NCBI GenBank assembly: GCA_028023455.1 | Contig: JAQFVV010013082.1 | Coordinates: 211,476-275,475 of the forward strand | Direction of reading: 5' to 3' | From: Epiperipatus broadwayi | Lineage: Eukaryota; Onychophora; Udeonychophora; Euonychophora; Peripatidae | DNA: 64,000 nucleotides | Part shown: in pieces, positions 20,881-30,679 of the stretch | Layout: the number at the start of each line of letters is the position of its first letter | How positions within the stretch are numbered: position 1 is the first letter of the stretch | Notes under the pieces: generated by a model | Databases searched by the model: none | The model's input: only the letters and a program-made list of their open reading frames with translations | What the model was told of the DNA's origin: nothing | Translations under genes and position numbers: made by a program

Positions 20881-22590
20881 TTTTCCATCCATGTACTTCA
20901 TTTTTGATCTTTCCTTGTTAATCCAGAAATGGCATACTAATGGTAGGAATACTAGGCTTTATCTAATTTCAATTTACTTCATTGATATTACTTTATTGAT
21001 CATTCAACTTTAAAATTCTTTGTAGGAATTTGTGATGAATATCGTAAATATTTTATATAGAATAGTGAAAGGCTAATGTAAAGTACTTTTTAATATTGTT
21101 TTTCTTTTTCTTATATGTTAAGTCAAATTTTGTGCCAAGACATCTTAAAAAATAAAACTTATTTAGTTTAATTCTATCATGAATAAATTGTTGTTAATAT
21201 ATTATAATGCTATAATTTTTGCATATAAAATTTGCTATAGCAGTATTTTATAAATTGTACAGCTGTAAAATTATTTTTACACAGCTTAAATTAGTTTTAA
21301 GCTTAAATAAATGTTTAACATGCTAAATTCTTTAAATTTTTAAATAGTGGATTTTAAGTTAATAATGCTAATTTAGTCCTAATTTAACTGTTAAAATGTT
21401 TCAAAGGATTGTATTAATTTTAAAGTTAAGAAACCAAGTTCAAATCTATGTTTTGGTTTGCTAGTACTTAAATTAAAGCTATAATATTTTAATTCATTTT
21501 AATTTTAAATCATAATATTCTAGTTAAATATTTTAAATTCATTTACTTAGAAAGAATTAATCAGGCTAATAATAAAAGATAGGATTTTTAATAAAAGATA
21601 GGATTTTTAAAGTAATAGATAGATGAATATCTGAATAAATGAGTGAACAAGTTTTAAATTTTAACATTATTTATTGTAAAATATTATTTAATGTCTAGCT
21701 TTAAAGACAATTTAGATCTATTCTGAGACTTGTCTAGATTTAAATAACAGCAAATATATTAACTATTGTCTGTAATATGTATTTCATTTTAATGTAAATT
21801 TCATTATGTAATATTTTTGTTTTATTCTAGTATTGTAATTTTTAATTAATTATTTTTATTTGCAACCTTAGTTGTCTAAGAAAGATTTAAAAATTATTTA
21901 ATGAAAAATTGCATATTAATTAGGTAAATTTTTACTTAATCACATTCCTTGGTTACAAAAGATCAGAATTTGAACAGATAAGGGATGTGTGCAAATGTTA
22001 AAAGATTAATCACAAGACTTGCCTGATGTTCACATGACTAATGGTATAAATAGGTGATATTGTCACCTGTACAATAACATTAATAAGTTTTAAGTTTATT
22101 TTTATTTGTAGCAGTTGAATTTTAAAATTACTGTTAAATTTTTAAAGTGTAATTTTCTTTAAATTGTATTATTTTTTTAAGCTAAATATGTTAGGCTGAA
22201 CGAAAACTAATTAGGCATGCTTATCTGAACTGAAATACCAAAGGAACTGAAATCTTTATATCTGCCAGCTTTAATGGTGATATTATTAATTATTACAATG
22301 TTTAGAATATTATTTTTTAAATTTTCTCCATTGAAGAACTTCAAAAGTTATTACTATGGCCATTATAATGACCCAAGCACTACTATCAATTTTAAAGTCT
22401 ATTTGAACATATAGACTGTAATTAATTGCCATAGAATATTTAAATTTCTTATTGGAAAGAATGTTACAGAAAGCATGAAGAATTTCTTGATATTTAATGT
22501 AAAATATCCATTTATATCAAATGTTATCTGGAATTAATTTACTTTGAATAAAAGACTTTTAATTCATTAGGTAAGAACTATATTATGATA
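20881..22590. other. Unassigned, extremely AT-rich sequence
   Basis: No gene or repeat family recognised. A small perfect tandem duplication (AATAAAAGATAGGATTTTT twice) lies at about 21570-21610. Confidence 0.5.
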
Positions 22591-22600
22591 AGATGAATAT

Positions 22601-22716
22601 TATTACAAAGAAATCAAGTCAGATGTCACATGACCTAATTTAAACAAGCTTGTATTACAAATGTTATATTCTGCAAAGCTTGTTAAGAGCTTATTTGCAA
22701 GCTCTTTATCTAACAT
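22601..22716 (+). mobile_element. HRE-2 element, short internally deleted copy
   Basis: It starts near TCAAGTCAGATGTCACATGA and ends with GCTTGTTAAGAGCTTATTTG...GCTC, as in the 25053 copy. A likely TSD GATGAATAT lies at 22592-22600 and 22717-22725. The hammerhead region is deleted. Confidence 0.65.
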
Positions 22717-23047
22717 GATGAATATATTTACTAGATATTTTAAAATAATTTATTAAGTCTACAAAAGAAATTTAAATTAATAATAATTTTATGCTTCAAA
22801 AAATAATTTACTTGCATTGTATTCTAATAAAAGATATTATATTATTATCTGAAAAATGGCACAAAAGACTTTACTTGTTATGACTCTTTCTGTTTGTCTC
22901 TCCTATAGAAGGAAGAAATCATTTTCTCCAGGCAGGGTAATACAAAAATGAACTTGCAATAAACTATTTAATAAGTATTATGTAAAATTTAAATATTTTT
23001 AATAAAAATGAAATATAAAATATACTTGCAAAATTACATTATATTTA

Positions 23048-23431
23048 TATAATAGTAAATTATCCAAGCACTTTACTACTTTACGTAATTCTTTATTTAC
23101 CATCCTCTCTTACAGTTTACAGTTTCGATTGCCCTAGAAATCTCCTTCAGAACATTATATCTCCTAACCTCAACTGTTACAATCATTTTAAAAATTTGAT
23201 TGTAATAGTTGAGCTTAGAAGATATAATGTTCTGAAGAAGATCGCTGGGGCAATCAAAACTGTAAACTGTAAGAAAGTGTGGTAAATAAAGCATGATTGT
23301 AACAGTTGAGGTTAGGAGATATAAAGTTCTGAAGAAGATTGCAAAGGCAATCGAAACTGTAAACTGTAAGAAAGGGTGGTAAATAAAGCACTGTGTAACA
23401 GTAGTAAAGTGCTTGACAATTTATTATTATA
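23048..23431 (+). mobile_element. HRE-4: inverted unit plus two tandem ~97-bp units
   Basis: Units at about 23195-23291 and 23292-23390 are direct repeats (TGATTGTAAYAGTTGAGSTT... to GGTAAATAAAGCA). 23098-23190 is an inverted copy, and the outermost AAGCACTTTACTAC / AGTAGTAAAGTGCTT pair also folds. Each direct unit contains CUGAAGAAG, a hairpin (GAUUGC/GCAAUC in unit 2), then GAAACUGU (AAAACUGU in unit 1): hammerhead-like but with one extra A after CUGAAGA. The same [inverted][direct][direct] order is seen in HRE-3. Confidence 0.7.
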
Positions 23432-24335
23432 TGATATACATTTGAAAATGCAATAAGAAAGAGTAGTTATTATACATCATATTTAGGTGAACTTAAATAA
23501 CTTTTCTGCATTTAATTATTTTACAATGCCTGAAAAAATATCTTAAAACCTGCAATTTACTTTTTTCCTCTATACATTGCTATGGAGGTGACTGTGGTCA
23601 TTAATATATTTGAATGAAATATATTGTCCTGCAAATATTTGATATATGTTATTTATCAGAAGTACTTTATTATAAAATATTCACATTCCTATTACAAATT
23701 TAGAATAATTTGCATAATCGATTAAATTGGAAATCTGAATTCAAATATTTGTGAACTATTTATTTCAAATTAATAAACATATATCATAATTTACATTCAT
23801 TGATACTTGTTTGAATGATCATTAATTTATCCTATACTTTCTAGCATGATTATTTGAAATTTTACTAAGTGTATCCAAGAAGCACATTTTATATTTCATA
23901 GCTATATTATAGATTTTAATATCATAGTTATATTATATTACATGATGGGTATGTTTGCTGTCAACAAGATGTTATCTCCAACATTCCTCTTCATATTTCA
24001 GTTTAATGAAGAATGATTCCAGAAGAAAGCAAAAGAACTCTTTATTAATTTATTTATTTAATGGTAAAATATTCAAATTTATTTGTATTATGATTTTGCA
24101 TACCATGTTTTATTTATTTGCATATTATTTTCATATTGTATATGCTATCTTTTGAAATATTACAGGTTAAAATTCTCAGAATAGTACTTTATTATATTTG
24201 AATATTTTAAAATAATGTTTCCCTTTTTATTTATATATGAAGATACATTGTTATGCTGTAAACTTAATAAGTAGATGTATGTTTTTATTATTTATTTTGT
24301 GATTATAAGTGCCTAATGTTAAAGGATAATTTCCA
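23432..24335. other. Unassigned AT-rich sequence
   Basis: No gene, RNA or repeat family recognised. Confidence 0.5.
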
Positions 24336-24338
24336 TAG

Positions 24339-24402
24339 TTGGGGGGGCGCGCCCCCCCCCCCCCCCCCCCACCCTGGGGGGGGGGGCTCCCCCCCAAGGA
24401 TC
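24339..24402. repeat. G-run/C-run tract
   Basis: GGGGGGGCGCGC is followed by a run of about 19 C, then ten or so G, then a C run: strikingly GC-rich in an AT-rich region and partly self-complementary. It could form a hairpin, G-quadruplex or i-motif, be a transposon end, or be an assembly error. Confidence 0.7.
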
Positions 24403-24419
24403 CATATTTAGCAATAATT

Positions 24420-25035
24420 ATTATTATTTATCTTATTTCACATTTGTTAACTGGTGTATTTTTGTTAGATTTTCTTCTCTATATTTCAGGAATGTTTATA
24501 TATGCCAGTATATTTAAAAACAATAGTGTTAGTCTCTATCATTTTGCAAGCTTATTTTTCAAAAAAGATAGTAATCATTTGTTTGTCTCTTATTAGTTAT
24601 TGTCTTGGTAGCATTTGTATGCTCATAACATATATTTTGGAGATAACAGCTTAAACTCTCTCTATTTTTAAGGCAATTTTTATAATGTTTTTTCCCTGAT
24701 GTATATTCTCATTATTTTTCTTGACTACTGACAAAATCATAGATCCATAACAATCCCTCAAAAATTAGGTATGTTTTTATAACCTATGCCATCAAACTTT
24801 TACTTTGCCTTACTTTATTATTTGAAGATGGATTTTGTTTTTTTAATAAAGCATGTGTAATATTTTTACCATTGCATTTATTTTGCATTTTTAGTAGTTT
24901 TATCAAGGTATTGAAGAATTCTACTCCCTTTCTATAGCATTCTTGGTTGATTTAAATGTAAATAATTTATTGTAAATGTGTAAGTTCTATAAGAAGGACA
25001 AAAGATGATAAATAATTAATTTTAAAATTTTAAAG
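24420..25035. other. Unassigned AT-rich sequence
   Basis: No credible coding frame; the frame running out of the G/C tract is an artefact. Confidence 0.5.
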
Positions 25036-25052
25036 TGTATTTAAACATAAAT

Positions 25053-25353
25053 TACAAAAACAAATCAAGTCTGATGTCACATGACCTAATTTAATAAGCT
25101 TGTATTTACAAATCTTATCTATAAAGCTCACAAAACATGCTCTTAACACGCTTTGTAGAATATCCCAAACTCAGATTTTCCACTTAATAGTTATACATTA
25201 GATAAAGTGCTGGGTTTGTTTTTGTATTTTTAATCTAATGATTGAATATCCTAGCACCTCACTGAGGAAGCCAGTAGCAGAAACCGATCTGAGGTTGGGG
25301 ATATTCTACAAAGCTTGTTAAGAGCTTATTTTGCAAGCTCTATATATAACATT
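25053..25353 (+). mobile_element. HRE-2 element with decayed hammerhead
   Basis: A perfect 13-bp TSD TTTAAACATAAAT lies at 25040-25052 and 25354-25366. It starts near AATCAAGTCTGATGTCACAT. The left part (25070-25185) carries, on the minus strand, the same ending that lies on the plus strand at 25280-25350 (GGGATATTCTACAAAGC), so this is again an inverted arm plus direct copy. Confidence 0.8.
25246..25304 (+). ncRNA. Decayed hammerhead ribozyme, stem I conserved
   Basis: CUGAGGA (25262-25268) fits CUGANGA. Stem I is perfect in its inner part (ACCUCA with UGAGGU, 25256-25261 and 25290-25295) and outer part (AUAUCC with GGGAUAU). GAAA is present at 25280-25283. Stem II is weak and stem III ACC/GAU has a mismatch. 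Stem I differs in sequence from 29830-29885 yet still pairs, suggesting covariation. Confidence 0.6.
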
Positions 25354-25369
25354 TTTAAACATAAATAAA

Positions 25370-25985
25370 CAATATATACACCTATATTATCATTCCTTGT
25401 TCACTGGATTGGTAAACTATTATTATCGAATATGTTAAATATTCATAAAAGGGACACTACTAATATGAAAGTTATTATCATTGTATGAATGCATTGATAA
25501 ATGAGAACTTTTTGATAATTAAACAATATAAAATTTATGTTAATCTACTGGATTATTTTTGCTTAATCCAATTGAATTTTTTTCTATAAAACATGATGTA
25601 AATTTGGTATTCTTCTGATATAAAATTTTTGGGGAATTAACATTGTAAAAACCTTTGGATTTGCAGCCTCAAATATGAAATATGTGTAATTTTGTAATTT
25701 GCCTTTCAGTGGAATAAATATTTGCTGTTGTTATTTAAAAAATTTCTCATAGTCATTTGTTCCCATCATTCCACTTATCAGCCGGAAATCATTCTATATA
25801 TTGACTAGCAGTCTAAATACTTACAAAATATTATAAATTATTTTAATTGCTAAAAACATATTGACATTAATAAAAGTCACTTTATCAAATTATTCAAACA
25901 TTAGTACTATATCTAAGAAACATGCAATTTTCTTAATAAAGAATTATAATTTGATTGGTCAATTTGGATCACTTTAACTAATTTG
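25370..25985. other. Unassigned AT-rich sequence
   Basis: No gene or repeat family recognised. Confidence 0.5.
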
Positions 25986-26002
25986 ATTTGCTTATTTCAA
26001 AT

Positions 26003-26254
26003 CAGGCAAACTTCTCTATACATATTGCCACTCAGTGCAAGCCAGAGTGAATGGATGCTAGAAGGCTTGTGCACAAAATCCTCACCTAGTGCCTACTCAT
26101 TGATGAGTAGCACTAGATGGGGATTTTATGCACAAACCTTCTAGCATCCATTGATTACTCTGGCTTGCATTGAGTGGCAATATGTATAGAGAGTTTTGCC
26201 TGTTTTAATAACAGTTATATGCAAGCATAGGAAATGGTGATCATGTGATGTTTA
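26003..26254 (-). mobile_element. HRE-1 fold-back retroelement, copy 3
   Basis: TSD TTGCTTATTTCAAAT (25988-26002) matches TTGGCTTATTTTAAAT (26255-26270) with one indel and one substitution. The AAACATCACATGATCAC end lies on the right, so orientation is minus. The arms pair across a short loop at CTACTCATTGATGAGTAG; the ribozyme segment is deleted. Confidence 0.75.
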
Positions 26255-26270
26255 TTGGCTTATTTTAAAT

Positions 26271-27235
26271 CCCTCTACATGTTTATTTTAAAATCATTTT
26301 CATAATTTCAAGATCATATTTATTATTTTATGATCAAATTTAATTTTACAAAAACCTAATTCATATTTATAATGTGTTTAAGTAGATTTATTTTAGGATA
26401 TTTGGAATGGCTCAAAAATTCCTTACCCATTCTTAATATCTGAGTGTAATCCTGGATTATTTATTATCTTAGTCTAAAATTAAGAGCTCATATTTTATTT
26501 TATTTAAGTTAGTAATAATATTGTTATTGTCATAATTATGGTAAGACATTAGTTTAAAGAAAGTGTATGTCTTATTTATTTGATGTTCTAGGATTTCACT
26601 CAATATTGAATACATCTAAAAAAATCCAAAAAAAATAATTTATTTTATAATTTAAATGAGATCTCATTACTCTGAGATAACCTGATTTAATTTAATGAAC
26701 CATATTATTAAATTTATTTTGAAAGTGAAGAAATTACATTCAAAATATAGATTTTAAAAGAACATTTCAAAATTTAATAAGAATTAAATAATGTGTTATC
26801 TGATGAAAGCGATGGGATGTTTAGAAGATACTAAAGATGTGGATTAATTGGTAATTGTGTTAAGTGTTTGATGAAGAAAGAAATTTAAGTGTAAACTTAA
26901 TGGCATATGTTTACCATATTAAGATTTTTTTACTTATGCTAGAGTGAGTTGAGATTTCTTCTTCTCTTGATTTATTCATAGTATAAATTCATATTTTCAT
27001 AATATTTTATAATAAATGTTTCCCCTGCATAGTAGCATGCGACACTTGTTTTATAAACCCACTGAGTTTAGTTATCATTTTACAAGTTTAACTTATACAA
27101 CATGGAGCATTGTTGTTAAATCTAGATGTTAGTTTCTAGGTTAAAATTTGGATTGGCCAACAAATTAGACTGATTGTTGAGGGTGTGATAGTCATTGTGG
27201 CCTTTAGTGTATCATCATTGTCCACAACCATATCT
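26271..27235. other. Unassigned AT-rich sequence
   Basis: No supported gene or repeat family. Confidence 0.5.
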
Positions 27236-27401
27236 TTATATATATATATATATATATGAAAAACAAAACAAGTTTTATATACATAAAAACCTGCTATTGC
27301 TTGTATTAATGATCAATAGATGGAGCTTTACCAAGACCTCCAAACAAGCATATTTGTTTACATAAACGTCAGAGTCAATATTCACTGTCTCTTTCATTTT
27401 G

Positions 27402-27460
27402 CTCCACCCTCAGATCAGCTGATTTCAAGCTGATTTGCTCTCATCAGTGAGGGATAGAAG
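27402..27460 (-). ncRNA. Type I hammerhead ribozyme, HRE-3 unit A
   Basis: The minus strand reads: stem I strand CUUCUAUCCCUCA, CUGAUGA (27447-27441), stem II GAGC/GCUU with loop AAAUCA, GAA, self-complementary stem III AUCAGCUGAU, C17 at 27413, then UGAGGGUGGAG. Stem I pairs CCCUCA/UGAGGG plus CUUC/GGAG across an internal loop. All invariant core residues are present; the stem II closing pair is a G-U wobble, which may slow cleavage. Predicted cleavage is between 27413 and 27412. Confidence 0.85.
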
Positions 27461-27815
27461 TTAGAAACTAGACCTAAATATTAACTCCAAGCGTTTATGC
27501 AAAACGTTTCTATCAGTTTGCAAGCATGAATTGTTTAGACACCTAAATGTCTTCAAACTCAGCCTATCAAACTAGATAGCTTTATGGGTCTGATATCAGT
27601 TCAGATACTCCACATAGTGAAAGCTTCTGCAATCTATATCATTGCAAGAAAACTTTAAAGGTACATTTATGAAAAACAAAAACAAGTTTTATATACGTAA
27701 AAACCTGCTATCACTTGTATTAATGATTAATAGATGGAGCTTTACCAAGACCTCCAAACAAGCATATTTGTTTACATAAACGTCAGAGTCAATATTCACT
27801 GTCTCTTTCATTTTG

Positions 27816-27875
27816 CTCCACCCTCAGATCAGCTGATTTCAAGCTGATTTGCTCTCATCAGTGAAGGGATAGGAG
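27816..27875 (-). ncRNA. Type I hammerhead ribozyme, HRE-3 unit B
   Basis: Same core as unit A: CUGAUGA (27861-27855), GAGC/GCUU stem II, GAA, AUCAGCUGAU, and C17 at 27827. The stem I strand is CCCUUCA instead of CCCUCA, giving one bulged base. The predicted cleavage site lies 414 nt from that of unit A, so cleavage at both sites would release one unit-length RNA. Confidence 0.85.
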
Positions 27876-28349
27876 TTAGAAACTAAACCTAAATATTAAC
27901 TCCAAGCATTTATGCAAAACGTTTCTATCAGTTTGCAAGCATGAATTTTTTATACACCTAAATGTCTTCAAACTCAACTTATCAAACTAGATAGCTGTAT
28001 GGGTCTGATATCAGTTCAGTTTCTCCACATAGTCAAAGCTTCTGCAATCTATATCATTGCAAGAAAACTTTAAAGGCACATTTATGAAAAACAAATATAT
28101 ATATATATCAGTAGATGTCATTTATGTAAACAAATATTTACACTTGTACGGTGGTTTTGGTAAAATGCCATCTATTGATCATAAATACAAGTGATAGCAG
28201 GTTATGTGATTTTAACTTGTTTTTGTTTTATATATATATATATATAAATTTTTCCTTGAGTTAGTTTACATATTTATTATTTTCATATATATATATATAT
28301 TGCAATCGTAAGTTCTGCCTATAGAACATTGTTTGGTATTTTTGTTAAT

Positions 28350-28640
28350 ATCATCATTATCAATCATTATCAATCCACTGCAGGATGAAGGTTTCTCCAA
28401 GTTTAATACATCTTCTCTGATCTTTGGCTTCTCTTCTCCACATCACCCCTGCACACTTTCTTATTTCATCCATCCATCTCACATGTGGTCTCTTTCTGGG
28501 TCTTTTACAATATCTTGGAATACCGTTTAAGATTTCAATTTCCCATCTATTATCATCTCTTCTAGCAATGTGTCCAGCCCAACTCCATTTCAATCTTTTA
28601 TTTTTTTCAATGAGGTCAGTAACACCTGTTTGTTCTCTTA
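28350..28640 (-). pseudogene. RTE-like LINE 3' end (3' part of an inverted copy)
   Basis: The minus strand encodes TGVTDLIEK, then KMKWSWAGHIARRDDNRW, a frame break, then RPHVRWMDEIRKCAGVMWRR and ILQWIDND with a (GAT)n-type tail at 28350-28375. Two frames are needed. It joins the oppositely oriented upstream LINE segment at 28641-28725. Confidence 0.8.
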
Positions 28641-28725
28641 CCCATATATTACAGAAACTTCAGACCTCTCAAAGAAGTATGGAGAGATGCATGTTGGGAG
28701 TAACAAGAAGAGATTTTGTTTGATA
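28641..28725 (+). pseudogene. RTE-like LINE upstream segment, inverted relative to its 3' part
   Basis: The plus strand encodes LQTSQRSMERCMLGVTRRD, the segment that lies just upstream of VREQTGVTDLIEK in intact copies (compare 63081-63140). Its opposite orientation to 28350-28640 is the signature of a 5' inversion by twin priming. Confidence 0.7.
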
Positions 28726-28959
28726 TATTTGTTAAAAAATGTTACATAATTTCTTTTCTGTTAAATAAATTTTATTACTATGTTAATTGTAGTGAATCAT
28801 TTACTGATTTATAACTCATGTTGTAAAATATCATTACTTATGATAAATTTAAATAAATGAAATTTAAATAATTTAACTTAGCAATCAAACTTATTTTATA
28901 ATTGTTGGTGTTATAAAACAATTAAGTCAGTATTTTAATGTATAACTTATCCTTAACAT

Positions 28960-29123
28960 CAAACATCACATGATCACCATCTCTATACTAGCACATAATT
29001 TGTTGTAAATAAAGGCAAAACTCCCCATACAGTAGTAGGGATTTTATGCACAAGTCTTCTGGCATCCATTTATTGCTCTGTTTGGCACAGGGTGGCACTA
29101 CTGTATGGGGAGTTTTGCCTTTG
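28960..29123 (+). mobile_element. HRE-1 fold-back retroelement, copy 4 (short)
   Basis: A perfect 13-bp TSD TTATCCTTAACAT lies at 28947-28959 and 29124-29136. It starts with CAAACATCACATGATCACC and ends in TTTTGCCTTTG. The centre is deleted to ACAGTAGTAGGGATTTTATG, removing the ribozyme. Confidence 0.85.
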
Positions 29124-29139
29124 TTATCCTTAACATATT

Positions 29140-29690
29140 GTAGTTTAATGATGTAATTATATTCTTAATGTAAATATTACACATATTTATTAAGTTATTA
29201 TAAAAAGAATACTTAAATAATTTCAATAATGCTTTATTGATTTTTATTAATATAGTCAATTTGTTAGAATTCATTTTAAAAATATAGTTCTAATTGTTAG
29301 CTTAATAATAGTCTAATCTTCTATAAATATTAATAAGTAGCAAATAGTTATAAATTAATTATTTCTAAGTCATACTTTGATCTTTAATGTGTGCAAATGT
29401 GTGTAATCTGTTTCAAATTAAAGCTAAAATTTTAAAGAGAAAATGATTATATTTCAATTTTTTTGTAGGGAAGTTTAAAATATTTAAAACAAATTTATTG
29501 TGTAATGTTTTGTTTATAAAAATATTTTTTAAAAATATTATATTCAAGTTAGTATTTTGAAAATTAAAAAAATATTAAAATAAATGTATTATTTATTGGA
29601 ATATAGTATTTTCATTTATTAAATAATAATTTGTAAATGTATGATGTAATAAAATAATATAATATTAATTTATTGTTTTGTCTAAAATTT
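29140..29690. other. Unassigned AT-rich sequence
   Basis: No gene or repeat family recognised. Confidence 0.5.
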
Positions 29691-29829
29691 ATAGACAGTC
29701 TATTAATAGTAATAATAACAAGTCAGATGTCACATGACTTATATATAGCTTGCACTTACAAATATGTAAAATTAAGAGTGTGCTAATAACTCTAAACAAG
29801 CTTTTTTTTTTTTTTTATTTATGATAAAT

Positions 29830-29885
29830 GTCCCAACTCCTCACTGAAGAGACCCATAGGTCGAAACCGGTCTGGGGATGGGGAC
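29830..29885 (+). ncRNA. Type I hammerhead ribozyme 1 of HRE-2
   Basis: Stem I strand GUCCCAACUCCUCA (29830-29843); CUGAAGA (29844-29850); stem II GACC/GGUC with loop CAUA; GAA (29863-29865); stem III ACC/GGU without loop (29866-29871); C17 at 29872; then UGGGGAUGGGGAC, which pairs as six inner and five outer base pairs. All invariant residues are present. The loopless self-complementary stem III is known from minimal hammerheads that act as dimers. Predicted cleavage is 29872/29873. Confidence 0.9.
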
Positions 29886-30258
29886 AATCCAAGATAAAAA
29901 TGATTTGAATGCCTTCTCTTGTAGTAGCATTTATCATAAATAAAAAAAAAAAAAAAGCTTGTTTAGAGTTATTAGCACACTCTTAATTTTACATATTTGT
30001 AAGTGCAAGCTATATATAAGTCATGTGACATCTGACTTGTTATTATTACTATTATTATTTTGCTGTTGTGGCTTTAGCTAAATTAAAGAGCTTAGCCTAC
30101 TAATATATGGAGTATCTGAATTAAGTTCAGGCCCATATGATTTTTTTTGTTGGAGAGCTGACTTTAAAGACATGTAGATGTCTAAAAGTTTCAGATCTTC
30201 TTCTGACAATTATCTTTTAGATAAATGCTTTGCTTGAGTTGGTTTTTTTAGATCTAAT

Positions 30259-30314
30259 GTCCCAACTCCTCACTGAAGAGACCCATAGGTCGAAACCGGT
30301 CTGGGGATGGGGAC
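30259..30314 (+). ncRNA. Type I hammerhead ribozyme 2 of HRE-2
   Basis: It appears base-for-base identical to the copy at 29830-29885: CUGAAGA at 30273-30279 and C17 at 30301. The cleavage sites of the two copies are 429 nt apart, so dual cleavage would yield a 429-nt RNA with 5'-OH and 2',3'-cyclic phosphate ends suitable for circularisation. Confidence 0.9.
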
Positions 30315-30679
30315 AATCCAAGATAAAAATGATTTGAATGCCTTCTCTTGTAGTAGCATTTATCATAAATAAAAAAAAAAAAAAGCTTGTTTAGAGTTAT
30401 TAGACAGTCTATTAAGAAAAGTTAATTTTACAATATACAAGATGACAACTGAATTGGATCACATAAATTAATTAGTTAATTAGTAACCTAATTGCCAATC
30501 ATTAATTTATTCATCTATCTCCTGAATTACCATATTTAAAATGACATTCATGAAAATTTATCACAATGCTATTTTGAAATGAAAAAAATCTTTAGATAGC
30601 ATTTACCCAGGAATTTATCTTATGTTAAACATGTGCTGATAAAATATTGCATTTTAGGAAAATATTTCATCTTATATAG

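Larger units (their letters stand above)
27258..28230 (-). mobile_element. HRE-3: tandem hammerhead retroelement with inverted 5' arm
   Basis: Two direct units, 27258-27670 and 27671-28085, differ at few positions; each opens with GAAAAACAAA(A)ACAAGTTTTA. 28109-28230 is an inverted partial copy of the unit end (AACCTGCTATCACTTGTATT on its minus strand). On the minus strand the order is inverted arm, unit, unit, with one hammerhead per unit. (TA)n on both sides hides the TSD. No coding capacity. The organisation matches retrozymes and Penelope terminal repeats. Confidence 0.8.
29707..30400 (+). mobile_element. HRE-2: complete hammerhead retroelement with two ribozymes
   Basis: It is bounded by a perfect 15-bp TSD TAGACAGTCTATTAA (29692-29706 and 30401-30415). 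Structure: inverted arm (to 29830), HHR 1, terminal sequence reading back through the arm (29928-30053), an internal region of about 200 bp, then HHR 2 and the same terminal sequence to 30400. The stretches 29828-29973 and 30257-30400 are near-identical direct repeats. No open reading frame is present. The arms of about 125 bp are near-perfect. Near-identity of the repeats suggests recent insertion. Confidence 0.88.

Noticed and set aside
24339-24596. Frame starting with a proline run
   Set aside because: Generated by the C-run; the rest is AT-rich with no motif.
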